Below, piece by piece: positions 1-10,176 of a stretch of 39,473 nucleotides of DNA. Made by a program: the position numbers and the translations under genes. Positions within the stretch are counted from its first letter, which is position 1; the number at the start of each line of letters is the position of its first letter. The notes beneath the pieces were generated by a model, which saw only the letters and a list, made by a program, of their open reading frames with translations, had not been told where the DNA came from and made no database searches. The DNA lies in contig CAJOGA010000020.1 in NCBI GenBank assembly GCA_905233855.1, positions 1 to 39,473 on the forward strand. The letters are read 5' to 3'. The DNA is from an uncultured Clostridia bacterium (GTDB lineage: Bacteria > Bacillota > Clostridia > UBA1381 > CAJOGA01).

Positions 1-12
1 CAAAATCAAACG

Positions 13-1029
13 CTACGCTTCATATCCGTCAGGATTATTTTTCTGCCAGTTCCATGAATCTGCACACATTTTTTCTATGCCGTATTGTGTTTGCCAGCCT
101 AAAACTTTTTTCGCCAATGAAGGATCTGCATAACATTCTGCAATATCCCCCACTCTCCTTGATGTTATCTCATAAGGAATTTTAATGCCGGAAACATCTT
201 CAAATGCTTTTATTACTTCAAGTACGCTGTAACCCTTGCCTGTTCCCAAATTGATTGCCTTTGCACCGTCTATTGCGTTTTTTTCTATTGCTTCAACAGC
301 TTTAACATGCCCTAAAGCCAAATCAACAACATGAATATAATCACGCACGCCCGTACCGTCTTTTGTAGGATAGTCGTTGCCAAACACTTTGAGTTTTTCA
401 AGCTTTCCAACCGCCACCTGGGTTATATACGGAAATAAATTGTTTGGTATACCATCGGGATCTTCACCGATGAGTCCGCTTTCGTGTGCACCTATAGGGT
501 TAAAGTATCGAAGCAATACCGCCTTCCATTCGCTGTCCGACACACACAAATCCTGTAATATTTCCTCTATGAAGCATTTGGTTCTGCCGTAAGGATTTAT
601 TGCATTAATAGGCAGCGTTTCGTCCATAGGTACCGTTTCAGCCGTGCCGTAAACCGTCGCCGACGAACTGAACACTATCTTTTTTACGCCGAATTCCATC
701 ATCACATGACAAAGTGCAACTGTACCTGCAACGTTATTATCGTAGTATTCAAGCGGTTTTTCAACCGATTCGCCCACTGCTTTTAAGCCGGCAAAATGTA
801 TGACCATATCTATTTTGTTTTCTTTGAAAACGGTTCTCAAAGCAGACTTATCACGTATATCAGTTTTATACAGTTTTATTCTTTTACCGGTTATCTTTTC
901 CAATCTGTCAATAACAAGTTCTTTTGAATTGGATAAATTATCTGCAACAACAACATCATACCCTGCTTTTATAAGCTCAACGCAGGTATGGCTGCCTATA
1001 TATCCGACTCCACCCGTTACAAGTATCAT
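13..1029 (-). CDS. galE: UDP-glucose 4-epimerase
   Basis: N-terminal MILVTGGVGYIGSHTCVELIKAGYDVVVADNLSNS Rossmann motif, SSSATVYG and YGRTK active-site motifs; full-length 338 aa. Confidence 0.96.
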   Translation of the reverse strand: MILVTGGVGYIGSHTCVELIKAGYDVVVADNLSNSKELVIDRLEKITGKRIKLYKTDIRDKSALRTVFKENKIDMVIHFAGLKAVGESVEKPLEYYDNNVAGTVALCHVMMEFGVKKIVFSSSATVYGTAETVPMDETLPINAINPYGRTKCFIEEILQDLCVSDSEWKAVLLRYFNPIGAHESGLIGEDPDGIPNNLFPYITQVAVGKLEKLKVFGNDYPTKDGTGVRDYIHVVDLALGHVKAVEAIEKNAIDGAKAINLGTGKGYSVLEVIKAFEDVSGIKIPYEITSRRVGDIAECYADPSLAKKVLGWQTQYGIEKMCADSWNWQKNNPDGYEA

Positions 1030-1090
1030 GCAACTGTCCTCCCAAGTTCATTTAACATTAAGAATAATAACTTTGATTTTTACGTTAGAA

Positions 1091-1273
1091 TCAATCAACA
1101 ATTTCAACTTTTTTCAGTTCTGCCCTGAGACTGGATTTTATAGATTGTATATATTCGGCTCTGAGCTCTTCGCGTTCCTTTTTTTCGGCCTCGGTAAGTT
1201 CGCGTTCCCTCGATATTGCCGTAAGAGCGCTTATTCTTTCAATACGCTTTCTTTCCATTGCTTTGTCCTGCAC
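1091..1273 (-). CDS. DUF896 family small protein (YnzC-like)
   Basis: 60 aa, RIERISALTAISRERELTEAEKKEREELRAEYIQSIKSSLRAEL is typical of DUF896. Confidence 0.85.
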   Translation of the reverse strand: MQDKAMERKRIERISALTAISRERELTEAEKKEREELRAEYIQSIKSSLRAELKKVEIVD

Positions 1274-1279
1274 TTTCGT

Positions 1280-1642
1280 TTATGATGATTCAAGATATCG
1301 CTCGGTTTCTCTTATGTTTTTTATCATTTCGGTCATTAAACCCCAATTAACGGTTTTGTAATCATAATCGTCCTTTTTACGGTATTTGTTTGTCAATATA
1401 TATTTTTTGCTTTTACCGTTTCTTAACCCACGATAATTAGGTACTTCCCGTCCAAGCAAATAATCTATACTCACATTCAGTATGCCTGCAATTTTAGAAA
1501 GAGTGTATATATCCGGCATACTCACGCCGCGTTCATAGCCCGAAACTGTGCTCTTTGCAACACACAAATGTTTTGCCAGGTCCGCCTGGGACATATTAAC
1601 ACGTTTTCTTACTTCTCTTAACCTTTCGGGAAACTTATCCAT
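1280..1642 (-). CDS. XRE-family helix-turn-helix transcriptional regulator
   Basis: LREVRKRVNMSQADLAKHLCVAKSTVSGYERGVSMPDIYTLSKIAGILNVSIDYLLG is a canonical HTH_3 domain. Confidence 0.92.
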   Translation of the reverse strand: MDKFPERLREVRKRVNMSQADLAKHLCVAKSTVSGYERGVSMPDIYTLSKIAGILNVSIDYLLGREVPNYRGLRNGKSKKYILTNKYRKKDDYDYKTVNWGLMTEMIKNIRETERYLESS

Positions 1643-1679
1643 TCACATGCTCCTTTTTTTAAGCCAAGGACACTATGTT

Positions 1680-1717
1680 TGGGGCACAACCAATACAGAA
1701 ATTGCATTGGTTGTGCC
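1680..1717. terminator. Strong hairpin downstream of the transketolase genes
   Basis: GGCACAACCAAT ... ATTGGTTGTGCC perfect 12-bp stem between convergently stacked minus-strand genes; T-run weak on the minus side. Confidence 0.5.
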
Positions 1718-1726
1718 TCGACATTT

Positions 1727-2665
1727 TTATTTCATCGACATTGCTTCTTTTGCTTTTTCTGCAATATTTTCCGCGGTTAATCCGTACTCTTTAAGAAGTT
1801 CTGCCGGCTTACCGGACTTACCGAATCTGTCTGTGCCTATAATTCTCATAGGACACGGTGCGTTCTGAGCAACAACTTCAGCAACCGCACTTCCCAGTCC
1901 GCCCATAATGTAGTGTTCTTCAGCTGTTACGATAGCCCCTGTTTCTTTAGATGCTTTAATAATGAGCTCTTGGTCTATCGGCTTTATTGTATGAATATTG
2001 ATAACTCTTGCATCAATGCCCTGTTCAGCCAGTATTTTTCCGGCTTCAACAGCTTGAGGTACCATAAGACCTGTTGCTATGATAGTAACATCTCTGCCGT
2101 CTTTAAGAGTTACACCCTTGCCAAGTTCAAATTTATATGTGGCAGGATCATTTACGGTTTCAACAGCCAGACGACCGAATCTCATGTAAACAGGACCGTC
2201 ATGCTCTATTGCCGCTTTAACTGCCTGTTCCGTTTCGATATCGTCCGCAGGATTTATTATAACCATGTTAGGTATTGTTCTCATCAATCCTATGTCTTCC
2301 AGACATTGATGCGATGCACCGTCCTCGCCGACAGATATACCGGCGTGCGTTGCACCTATTTTAACATTAAGGTTTGTATAACCTATGGAATTTCTTACCT
2401 GTTCAAACGCACGGCCTGCCGCAAACATTGCAAACGACGATGCAAAAACGGTTTTTCCGCATGTCGCAAGGCCTGCCGCTACAGTCATCATATTGCCTTC
2501 CGCTATGCCTACGTTTATAAAACGTTCGGGATATACCTTTTTAAAAGTATCTGTTTTGGTTGATTTTGAAAGATCGGCATCCAACACAAGTATGTTTTCG
2601 TTTGCACCAAACTTTGCCAGTGCCTCACCGTATGATTCACGAGTAGCTTTCTTAGCCATTAGCAA
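1727..2665 (-). CDS. Transketolase, C-terminal (pyrimidine-binding) subunit
   Basis: ATRESYGEALAKFGANENILVLDADLSKSTKT ... AEGNMMTVAAGLA; split transketolase subunit; likely start at 2659 (MAKKATRESY). Confidence 0.92.
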   Translation of the reverse strand: MLMAKKATRESYGEALAKFGANENILVLDADLSKSTKTDTFKKVYPERFINVGIAEGNMMTVAAGLATCGKTVFASSFAMFAAGRAFEQVRNSIGYTNLNVKIGATHAGISVGEDGASHQCLEDIGLMRTIPNMVIINPADDIETEQAVKAAIEHDGPVYMRFGRLAVETVNDPATYKFELGKGVTLKDGRDVTIIATGLMVPQAVEAGKILAEQGIDARVINIHTIKPIDQELIIKASKETGAIVTAEEHYIMGGLGSAVAEVVAQNAPCPMRIIGTDRFGKSGKPAELLKEYGLTAENIAEKAKEAMSMK

Positions 2666-3525
2666 GATCCCTCCAATTCTGCATTTATTTTATCCAATTC
2701 GGCTATTGCCTGTGCATATTGTTCTGCATTCGGAGCAGTTCCGTGCCAGCTTGCCTGATTTTCCATAAATGACACATTCTTGCCCTTTACGGATTTCATC
2801 AATACCATGGTAGGCTTGCCTTTAACGGTTTTAGCTTCATTTATGGCATTATACAATTCTTCAAAGTTGTGTGCATCACAGACAATGACATTCCAGCCAA
2901 ACGCTTCAAATTTCTTGTCGATAGGAGTAGGATTCATTACCTTTGTGATGTCGCCGTCAATCTGGAGACCGTTAAAATCTACAAACGCTGTCAGATTGTC
3001 AAGTTTATAATGAGCGGCAAACATTGCTGCTTCCCAAACCTGGCCCTCTTCACATTCACCATCACCCAAAACGGTGTATACTCTATAATTTTTATTATCC
3101 AATTTGCCTGCCAACGCCATGCCGCACGCAGCAGATATACCCTGCCCCAAAGATCCGCTTGACATATCAACGCCCGGAACACCTTTCATATCAGGATGTC
3201 CCTGCAGGAATGACGATGCACTTCTGAATGTTTTAACGTAATCTACAGGAAAATATCCTCTTTCAGCCAAAGTACCGTACAACGCCGGTGCACAATGTCC
3301 CTTCGACAGAACAAATCTGTCTCTGTCAGGATTTTTAGGGTTTTTAGGGTCTATATTCATAACCTCAAAATAAAGAAGCGACATAAGGTCTGCTATAGAT
3401 AATGATCCGCCCGGATGACCCGATGCGGCGTAATGTACAGCCGTTAGTGCATTTTTGCGAATGTTGTTCGCCGTTATAGACAGCTGCTTGATTTTTGCCT
3501 TGTCCATGTTTATAATTCCTCCCAT
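2659..3525 (-). CDS. Transketolase, N-terminal (TPP-binding) subunit
   Basis: GHPGGSLSIADLMSLLYF, SKGHCAPALYGTLAERGYF, GDGECEEGQVWEAAMFAAHYKLDNL motifs. Confidence 0.93.
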   Translation of the reverse strand: MGGIINMDKAKIKQLSITANNIRKNALTAVHYAASGHPGGSLSIADLMSLLYFEVMNIDPKNPKNPDRDRFVLSKGHCAPALYGTLAERGYFPVDYVKTFRSASSFLQGHPDMKGVPGVDMSSGSLGQGISAACGMALAGKLDNKNYRVYTVLGDGECEEGQVWEAAMFAAHYKLDNLTAFVDFNGLQIDGDITKVMNPTPIDKKFEAFGWNVIVCDAHNFEELYNAINEAKTVKGKPTMVLMKSVKGKNVSFMENQASWHGTAPNAEQYAQAIAELDKINAELEGSC

Positions 3526-3559
3526 AATTTATTTATTTTAATATAAAATAATAAACCAT

Positions 3560-3979
3560 TCAGTTTGCTGTTTCCCCTTGCCTTATATTGTTCAAGGCCT
3601 GAAACGACATATCCAGTATTTCTTTAAGACGCTCATTGTCGCCCTTCAAGTACAAATATCCCACCAATGCCTCAAAGCCGGTAGCACAGCGATAATCTGT
3701 TATATCCGCGTTTTTGGGAACGGTTTGCGACTTTGCATTGCGTCCGCGTTTATACACGCTCACCTCATTGTCGTTGAGCTTGTCCATTATTGCGTGAACG
3801 GCGTCGCTCTGTGCCTTTGCTTTGACGTATGTTGTGGATGCTTTATGCAATTTTGACACCGGCAGCTCCTTACCCAAACACAGCTTTGTTCTTATGTACA
3901 GCTCGTAAACCGCATCCCCGGCATATGCCAAAGTCAGCGGCGAATACAGATTTGGATTTTCTACATTGGTTTCAAACAT
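3560..3979 (-). CDS. mrnC: Mini-ribonuclease III (MrnC-like)
   Basis: LAYAGDAVYELYIRTKL ... RGRNAKSQTVPKNADITDYRCATGFEALVGYLYLKGD, and located next to cysS as in many Firmicutes. Confidence 0.9.
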   Translation of the reverse strand: MFETNVENPNLYSPLTLAYAGDAVYELYIRTKLCLGKELPVSKLHKASTTYVKAKAQSDAVHAIMDKLNDNEVSVYKRGRNAKSQTVPKNADITDYRCATGFEALVGYLYLKGDNERLKEILDMSFQALNNIRQGETAN

Positions 3980-4026
3980 ATAAACAAAACTCCGTTTCGT
4001 GCCGATAAACGGTCAGGATAATGCCA

Positions 4027-5430
4027 TTATGACCTTATTATTTGAACACCCATCGGTGTATCTTTCAGCGTTATGCCCATTTCTTTAAGCTTATCTCGTA
4101 CGGCATCGGCCTCCGCCCAGTTCTTTGCCGCTCTTGCCTCCTGACGCTTTTGTATCAACGCATCAATTTCGGCATCTATGTCATTTGCGGTGTCTTTCTT
4201 TAACAACCCAAGCACACCGCACAGCTCAGCAAGCAACGACTTTGCCTTTTCAACGGTTGTTGCGGAAGGCTTTTCATCGGATGCAAACGCCGTGTTTGCC
4301 GCTTTAACAAGGTCAAATATTGCGGCGATGGCATCGGCGGTGTTAAGATCGTCGTCCATTGCATCCAAAAACGATTGCTTTATCTGCACAAGCTTTTCTT
4401 CAAACGCTTTTTCGCCGGCATTTAACTCTTTATCCACTGCATTTTTTGATAAAAACTCAAGATTTTCCATACAGGTATATATTCTTTCCAAAGCCGAAGC
4501 AGACTGAGCCATGAGTTCTTTTGAAAAGTTGACGGGATTTCTGTAATGTGCCGAAAGCATGAAAAATCTTATAACCTCATAATCATACTCCTGTGCAACA
4601 TCCCTTACCGTAAAAAAGTTATTGAGCGACTTACTCATCTTCTGATTATTTATATTTATATACCCATTATGCATCCAGTAGTTGGCAAACGGCTTGCCGT
4701 TTGCCGCCTCGCTCTGTGCTATTTCATTCTCATGGTGCGGAAATATAAGATCCTGTCCGCCGCTATGTATATCTATTGTCTCTCCAAGATATTTGCAAGC
4801 CATAGCCGAACACTCTATATGCCATCCCGGTCTGCCCATGCCCCAAGGGCTTTCCCATGCAGGTTCGCCCTCTTTTTGCTTTTTCCAAAGGGCAAAGTCC
4901 ATAGCGTCATGTTTTTGCTCGTTTATTTCTATTCTGGCTCCTGCCTCCAGATCCTCCAACGGCTGGTGCGACAATTTACCGTATTGTGCAAACTTCTTTG
5001 TTGAAAAATACACATCGCCGTCAACGTTATAGGCATAGCCGTTTTCTTCCAGTTTCTTTATTATATTTATGATAGCATCTATATTTTCCGTGGCTCTGGG
5101 ATGATACGTTGCCTTGCATATGCCAAGTCCCTGTGCATCGGTGAAATATTCGGCTATGAATCTTTCGGCAAGCTCTTTTACCGTTATGCCGTCCTCATTT
5201 GCACGGCGTATCATTTTATCGTCAATATCGGTAAAATTCTGCACAAACGTTACTTTATAACCCGTGTATTCCAAATACCGTCTCATAGTGTCAAACACAA
5301 TGAACGGTCTTGCGTTGCCTATATGGAAATAGTTATACACAGTAGGCCCGCAGGAATACATTTTTACGTTTTCGGGGTCTATCGGCTTAAACTCCTCTTT
5401 TTTTCGGGTTAAAGTGTTGTATATCTTCAT
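4027..5430 (-). CDS. cysS: Cysteinyl-tRNA synthetase
   Basis: [67 protein letters not shown]. Confidence 0.97.
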   Translation of the reverse strand: MKIYNTLTRKKEEFKPIDPENVKMYSCGPTVYNYFHIGNARPFIVFDTMRRYLEYTGYKVTFVQNFTDIDDKMIRRANEDGITVKELAERFIAEYFTDAQGLGICKATYHPRATENIDAIINIIKKLEENGYAYNVDGDVYFSTKKFAQYGKLSHQPLEDLEAGARIEINEQKHDAMDFALWKKQKEGEPAWESPWGMGRPGWHIECSAMACKYLGETIDIHSGGQDLIFPHHENEIAQSEAANGKPFANYWMHNGYININNQKMSKSLNNFFTVRDVAQEYDYEVIRFFMLSAHYRNPVNFSKELMAQSASALERIYTCMENLEFLSKNAVDKELNAGEKAFEEKLVQIKQSFLDAMDDDLNTADAIAAIFDLVKAANTAFASDEKPSATTVEKAKSLLAELCGVLGLLKKDTANDIDAEIDALIQKRQEARAAKNWAEADAVRDKLKEMGITLKDTPMGVQIIRS

Positions 5431-5473
5431 TATTAAAACAGATCTCCTTTTATCTCTATCTTTTCAGACGAGT

Positions 5474-6118
5474 TTATTCGCCTGTTTTTTCCTCCAGCAT
5501 TTTTTCCAGACGTTCCAGCTTAACCGATAATCTGCAAAGCTCTGTTGAAACAGGGTCGGGAACACGTATCTGATCAAGCTCTTCCGCATCGGTAACTCTT
5601 ACGCCATGCTGTTTAACAACTCTCGCCGGCACGCCCACACAAGTACAATGTTCGCCAACTTCATTAAGCACAACAGCGTTAGCCGCTATTTTGGAATACG
5701 CTCCGACAGTGAACGGTCCCAAAATTTTAGCTCCTGCTCCAACCATCACATGCTCTTTCAATGTAGGATGTCTTTTGCCGGTTTCCTTGCCCGTTCCGCC
5801 AAGAGTAGCACCCTGGTATATTGTGCAATTATCGCCGACTTCGGCAGTTTCACCTATAACCACGCCAACACCATGGTCTATAAAAACGCCCTTGCCTATA
5901 ACCGCACCGGGATGAATTTCTATACCTGTTAAAAAGCATGCAAACTGCGACAGCCAACGTGCTAAAAATTTCATATTCCTTTTATACAACCAATGTGCCG
6001 GTCTGTGCCACATAACGGCATGTAAACCCGGGTACAGCAAAAAAACTTCAAGCCCGTTTCTGGCTGCCGGATCTCGCTGCAATATAGCTTTTATATCATA
6101 CGATAATCTGCCAAACAT
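5474..6118 (-). CDS. cysE: Serine O-acetyltransferase
   Basis: [30 protein letters not shown] ... [33 protein letters not shown] hexapeptide repeats. Confidence 0.95.
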   Translation of the reverse strand: MFGRLSYDIKAILQRDPAARNGLEVFLLYPGLHAVMWHRPAHWLYKRNMKFLARWLSQFACFLTGIEIHPGAVIGKGVFIDHGVGVVIGETAEVGDNCTIYQGATLGGTGKETGKRHPTLKEHVMVGAGAKILGPFTVGAYSKIAANAVVLNEVGEHCTCVGVPARVVKQHGVRVTDAEELDQIRVPDPVSTELCRLSVKLERLEKMLEEKTGE

Positions 6119-6364
6119 AACACAGCTCCTTCCTTAAGTTATATATCAATCAAAATCAACAACACACAGTTTTATTTAACCGCATTGATAAAACCGTTAA
6201 TCATACCGTTTTTGAATATTTGACAATTCATCAATGTTCAAAACTTTACATCATTATATTATATAATGTAATTCACAAAAAAACAACAGTTTATTTTGAG
6301 ATTAACTCAAAATAAGCAAAAACACATAAAACAGTTGTTCAACACATATACATATTATGCACAA

Positions 6365-7150
6365 TTACCCCAACGCAATATCGAGTATCATCATCAGCAA
6401 AAATCCTGCCATAACGCTTATTGTGCCAAGACGGGAATTGCCTTCCATATACGCTTCCGGCAACAGCTCCTCCACCACGACATACATCATCGCACCTGCC
6501 GCAAACGCAAGCAGCCACGGCATTATAGCAGATACTGCCGATGCCGCCAGCACAACCGCAAACCCGAACAAAGGCTCCACAGCACCCGACAGACATCCCA
6601 GCAAAAATGCTTTGACGCTGCCCATACCTTCACGCTTCAAAGGAAGAGTAACAGCCGCTCCCTCCGGAAAATTTTGTATGCCTATGCCGACTGCCAACGC
6701 AATGGCAGACAGATACATTGTTGGCTCGCTTAAATTTTGTGCCGCCAATGCAAACGATATACCCACAGCCATACCCTCCGGTATATTGTGCAGCGTTACA
6801 GCGGACACGAGCAAAGTTGTGCGTTTACTGCCGGGCGACATTTTCTTGTTTGTAACAGAATGTATGAAAAGTACAAATTTATCCAAAACGTACAGGAACA
6901 CTATACCAAGTGCAAATCCCACCGATACGGTTATCCATGCAATATTCCCCATACTTTGTGCCTGATTGACCGAAGGCACCAAAAGTCCGAACATTGATGC
7001 TGCAATCATAATGCCGGATGCAAACCCCAAAAATATCTTTTGTACCTTTTCATCGGTATTTTTTCTGAAGCAAAACACCGTTGTTGCTCCGAGACAGGTC
7101 ATTAAAAATATAAATCCGGTTCCGTATGCAACCCATACGAATGTGTTCAA
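6365..7150 (-). CDS. ZIP-family divalent metal transporter
   Basis: TLHNIPEGMAVGISFALA and AVGIGIQNFPEGAAVTLPLKREG motifs of ZIP TM4/TM5. Confidence 0.92.
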   Translation of the reverse strand: MNTFVWVAYGTGFIFLMTCLGATTVFCFRKNTDEKVQKIFLGFASGIMIAASMFGLLVPSVNQAQSMGNIAWITVSVGFALGIVFLYVLDKFVLFIHSVTNKKMSPGSKRTTLLVSAVTLHNIPEGMAVGISFALAAQNLSEPTMYLSAIALAVGIGIQNFPEGAAVTLPLKREGMGSVKAFLLGCLSGAVEPLFGFAVVLAASAVSAIMPWLLAFAAGAMMYVVVEELLPEAYMEGNSRLGTISVMAGFLLMMILDIALG

Positions 7151-7247
7151 TATAAAACCTCCTGTTTATGAATATTTGTACAGTTATAAACTGTCAATTT
7201 CAGTCTATTCATAAACAGACACGAAGGTGTCATATTTTTTATATTCA

Positions 7248-8603
7248 TCAAGCCAATGCGGGTATAAGTGTCAACGCGATGGTGAAATATATAACAAGCG
7301 ACAATGCGTCAACCAACGTGGCAATCAGCGGTGCCGCCATAAGTGCAGGGTCTGCCTTTAACAGCTTGGCAATCATCGGCAGCGTACAGCCCACAATATT
7401 TGCCAGAAGCACAGTGCAAATCATAGCAAGCGAGACAACCAGCCCCACTCTTCCGCTTTCCGGATTGAATAATACTATACGCAGATAGTTAAGCAAAGCA
7501 AGCGGCACAGCCACAATAAAGCTTACTCTGAACTCCTTCCAGATTACGGCAGGAAGGTCTTTCATATTTATTTCGCCGACAGCCATTCCGCGTATAACAA
7601 GAGTGCTGGACTGGCTTCCGGCATTACCGCCGGTATCGGTCAGCATAGGTATAAATGTTACCAAAAGCGGCACAACCGAAAAAGCTTCCTCATAAACACC
7701 CAATATCTTTCCCGTTATAATTCCGCTTATCATGAGTATCAAAAGCCAAAAAATTCTGTTTTTAGCCATTGTAAATATGCCGGTTTTAAAATACGGCTTG
7801 TCGTTCGGCGATATGGTGGACATTTTATGAAAGTCTTCCGTTGCCTCTTTTTGTATAACATCGACAGCATCGTCTATGGTAACGATGCCCACAAGTCTGT
7901 TTTCCGCATCTACTACCGGCAGGGATATAAGATCATATTTATCCATAAGATTGGCAACGTCCTCACGATCCGCAACCGTACTTACCGATATGACGTCTTC
8001 TTCCATCAAATCCTGAATTATCTGATTATCTTTTGCAAGTAAAATACGCTTAACCGTTACAACGCCCAAAAGATGGCGGCTGTCATCGGTTACATAACAG
8101 TTATATATCGTCTCGCTGTCTTCTCCGACACGTCGTATTCTTTTTAAAGCATCGGACACTGTTATGTCTTTACGCAAGCTGGTGAATTCAGCAGTCATAA
8201 TACTGCCGGCAGAATTTTCGGGATATTTTAAAAACTGATTTATGACGTTTCTTGTCTCGGGCGATGAGTTCTTTAAAACTCTCTTAACCAAAGTTGCAGG
8301 CATCTCCTCAAGCATGTCAACCGCATCATCCACCGCAAGCTGTTCAATCAATGTGGATATTTCCTTATCGGTAATCGACTTTATAATATGCTGCTGTACA
8401 TCAGGAGAAAATTCGGCAAACACATTCATTGCCTGGTCTTTTGTTAACAAACGAAACACAAGCAGTTGTTCCTCATCAGGCAGCTCTTCTATAAATGCGG
8501 CAACATCTATGTCGAACATATCCGTCAGTTCGGCACGCAACGCTTTATAATCATGCTGTTGTGCAAGTTCGTTTAATTTTGTTGTATTTATTTGCGCAGA
8601 CAT
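7248..8603 (-). CDS. mgtE: Magnesium transporter MgtE (second copy)
   Basis: MgtE N domain, paired CBS domains, TM domain with PMLTDTGGNAGSQSSTLVIRG signature. Confidence 0.96.
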   Translation of the reverse strand: MSAQINTTKLNELAQQHDYKALRAELTDMFDIDVAAFIEELPDEEQLLVFRLLTKDQAMNVFAEFSPDVQQHIIKSITDKEISTLIEQLAVDDAVDMLEEMPATLVKRVLKNSSPETRNVINQFLKYPENSAGSIMTAEFTSLRKDITVSDALKRIRRVGEDSETIYNCYVTDDSRHLLGVVTVKRILLAKDNQIIQDLMEEDVISVSTVADREDVANLMDKYDLISLPVVDAENRLVGIVTIDDAVDVIQKEATEDFHKMSTISPNDKPYFKTGIFTMAKNRIFWLLILMISGIITGKILGVYEEAFSVVPLLVTFIPMLTDTGGNAGSQSSTLVIRGMAVGEINMKDLPAVIWKEFRVSFIVAVPLALLNYLRIVLFNPESGRVGLVVSLAMICTVLLANIVGCTLPMIAKLLKADPALMAAPLIATLVDALSLVIYFTIALTLIPALA

Positions 8604-8616
8604 TTTTCTCCCCCTC

Positions 8617-9966
8617 TCACATCAACAGTTTTCCGGCGATGGAATAATACAAAACAAGCGTTACGGCATCTACTATTGTTGTTATTAACGGTGCCGCCAT
8701 TATTGCCGGATCTATCTTTAACATTTTGGCAACTATAGGCAAAATACTGCCTATGGTTTTTGCCATTATAATTGCTCCTATCTGTGCCAACGCAACGACA
8801 AGCGGTATAAGTCCCAAATTGCCGTACATTATAAGCAAACGTATATAGTTTGCCGCGGCAAGTATAATACCCACAATAATACTTATCCTGAATTCCTTCC
8901 AGACAACGTAAAAAATGTCCGATACCTTTATCTCACCCAATGCCATACCGCGTATGACCATTGTGCTTGACTGACTTCCGGCATTACCCCCTGTGCCCGT
9001 GAGCATCGGCATAAAGCTTACAAGAACAGGTATTGACGAATACACAGCCTCGTAGCTGCCAAGTATCGCCCCTGTTACCATGCCGCTCAACATAAGACAC
9101 AAAAGCCATACAAACCTGTTTGCAGCAAGCCTGAAAACACTCGTTTTCAGATACGGCTTTTCGCTCGGCGATATTGCCGCCATCTTATGGAAGTCCTCCG
9201 TTGTTTCTTCACGCAATACGTCCAGAGCATCGTCTATGGTGATTATGCCCACAAGATGGTTTTGTGCGTCCACTACCGGCAAGGCAATAAGGTCGTATTT
9301 TGCCAACAACTTTGCCGCATCTTCCCTGTCGTCGGTCGTAACGGTGAATGGCTGTTCGGTTTCCATTATATTTTTTATAAGTTCATTGTCGTTTGCAAGC
9401 AACAGTTCCTTTACCGTTACCTTGCCCTCCAAATGTCTGTCGGCATCTATCACATAACAGGTATAGATCGTCTCTCTGTCTTCGCCTACTTTTCGTATAT
9501 GCTCTATCGCCTCTTTAACCGTCATGTCCTTACTGAGTTTGGTAAACTCCGATGTCATGACGCTGCCGGCTGAATTTTCAGGATAATTCAAAAACTGGTT
9601 TATAAGCGACCGTGTTTCCGGCGATGAGTTCCTCAAAACACGGTTTACCAGCTGTGCGGGCATCTCTTCAATCATATCCACGGCATCGTCCACCCAGAGG
9701 TCGTCTATTATCCTTGACAATTCCGTATCGGTTATGGCTTCCACTATTTTTTGTTGCATGTCGGAATCAAATTCGGCAAATACTTCAGCCTCTGTTTCCT
9801 TGGGCAAAGTTCTGAATGCTATGAGTGCCTGTTCCTGCGGCAACGATTCAATAGCCGACGCAAGGTCGACGCTGTTCATATCGTCAAACACACTGCGTAA
9901 CACCTTATAATTGCGTTCGTTTAAAAGTTCTGTTATATATTCAACATCCTGACGTTGTATTGGCAT
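8617..9966 (-). CDS. mgtE: Magnesium transporter MgtE (first copy)
   Basis: MgtE N/CBS/TM architecture with MLTGTGGNAGSQSSTMVIRG; start chosen at ATG 9966 (MPIQRQDV) because of the GGGAGGAATAAAA RBS; the longer ORF to 10011 reads through the terminator-like leader hairpin. Confidence 0.95.
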   Translation of the reverse strand: MPIQRQDVEYITELLNERNYKVLRSVFDDMNSVDLASAIESLPQEQALIAFRTLPKETEAEVFAEFDSDMQQKIVEAITDTELSRIIDDLWVDDAVDMIEEMPAQLVNRVLRNSSPETRSLINQFLNYPENSAGSVMTSEFTKLSKDMTVKEAIEHIRKVGEDRETIYTCYVIDADRHLEGKVTVKELLLANDNELIKNIMETEQPFTVTTDDREDAAKLLAKYDLIALPVVDAQNHLVGIITIDDALDVLREETTEDFHKMAAISPSEKPYLKTSVFRLAANRFVWLLCLMLSGMVTGAILGSYEAVYSSIPVLVSFMPMLTGTGGNAGSQSSTMVIRGMALGEIKVSDIFYVVWKEFRISIIVGIILAAANYIRLLIMYGNLGLIPLVVALAQIGAIIMAKTIGSILPIVAKMLKIDPAIMAAPLITTIVDAVTLVLYYSIAGKLLM

Positions 9967-9983
9967 TTTTATTCCTCCCGATG

Positions 9984-10047
9984 CAAAATAAAAACCCACG
10001 TCAGCAAACAACAGTTCAGCAAAAAACTGTCAGCCTGCAGCGTAGGT
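9984..10047 (-). terminator. Terminator-like leader hairpin immediately upstream of the mgtE RBS
   Basis: Minus strand ACCTACG...CAG...ACAG-TTTTTTGCTGAA-CTGT...CTG.CGTGGGT followed by TTTTATTTT; lies 5' of GGGAGG and the ATG. Confidence 0.65.
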
Positions 10048-10055
10048 ATCTGATT

Positions 10056-10078
10056 TTTCACACTTATTCTTTGTGAAA
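10056..10078 (-). other. Small hairpin in mgtE leader
   Basis: Minus strand TTTCACA-aagaataag-TGTGAAA, 7-bp perfect stem. Confidence 0.5.
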
Positions 10079-10176
10079 TTTTTTGCCCGCGTGTATATAC
10101 AGTATGCGGCAATTATCGGCAATATATGCAGACAAAGCCGCAACAAATACGCATCACACAAGCATATTTGGACAAA

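Noticed and set aside
1913-2563. 216-aa plus-strand ORF antisense to transketolase
   Set aside because: Shadow ORF rich in Cys/Tyr/Arg antisense to a clear transketolase subunit.
6119-6364. T-box or SAM-type riboswitch upstream of cysE/cysS
   Set aside because: The AT-rich leader lacks the T-box AGGGTGGNACCGCG motif or an S-box core.
9967-10011. N-terminal extension of MgtE (MFADVGFYFASGGIK)
   Set aside because: It overlaps the terminator-like hairpin and U-tract; a strong RBS (GGGAGGA) sits immediately upstream of the ATG at 9966.
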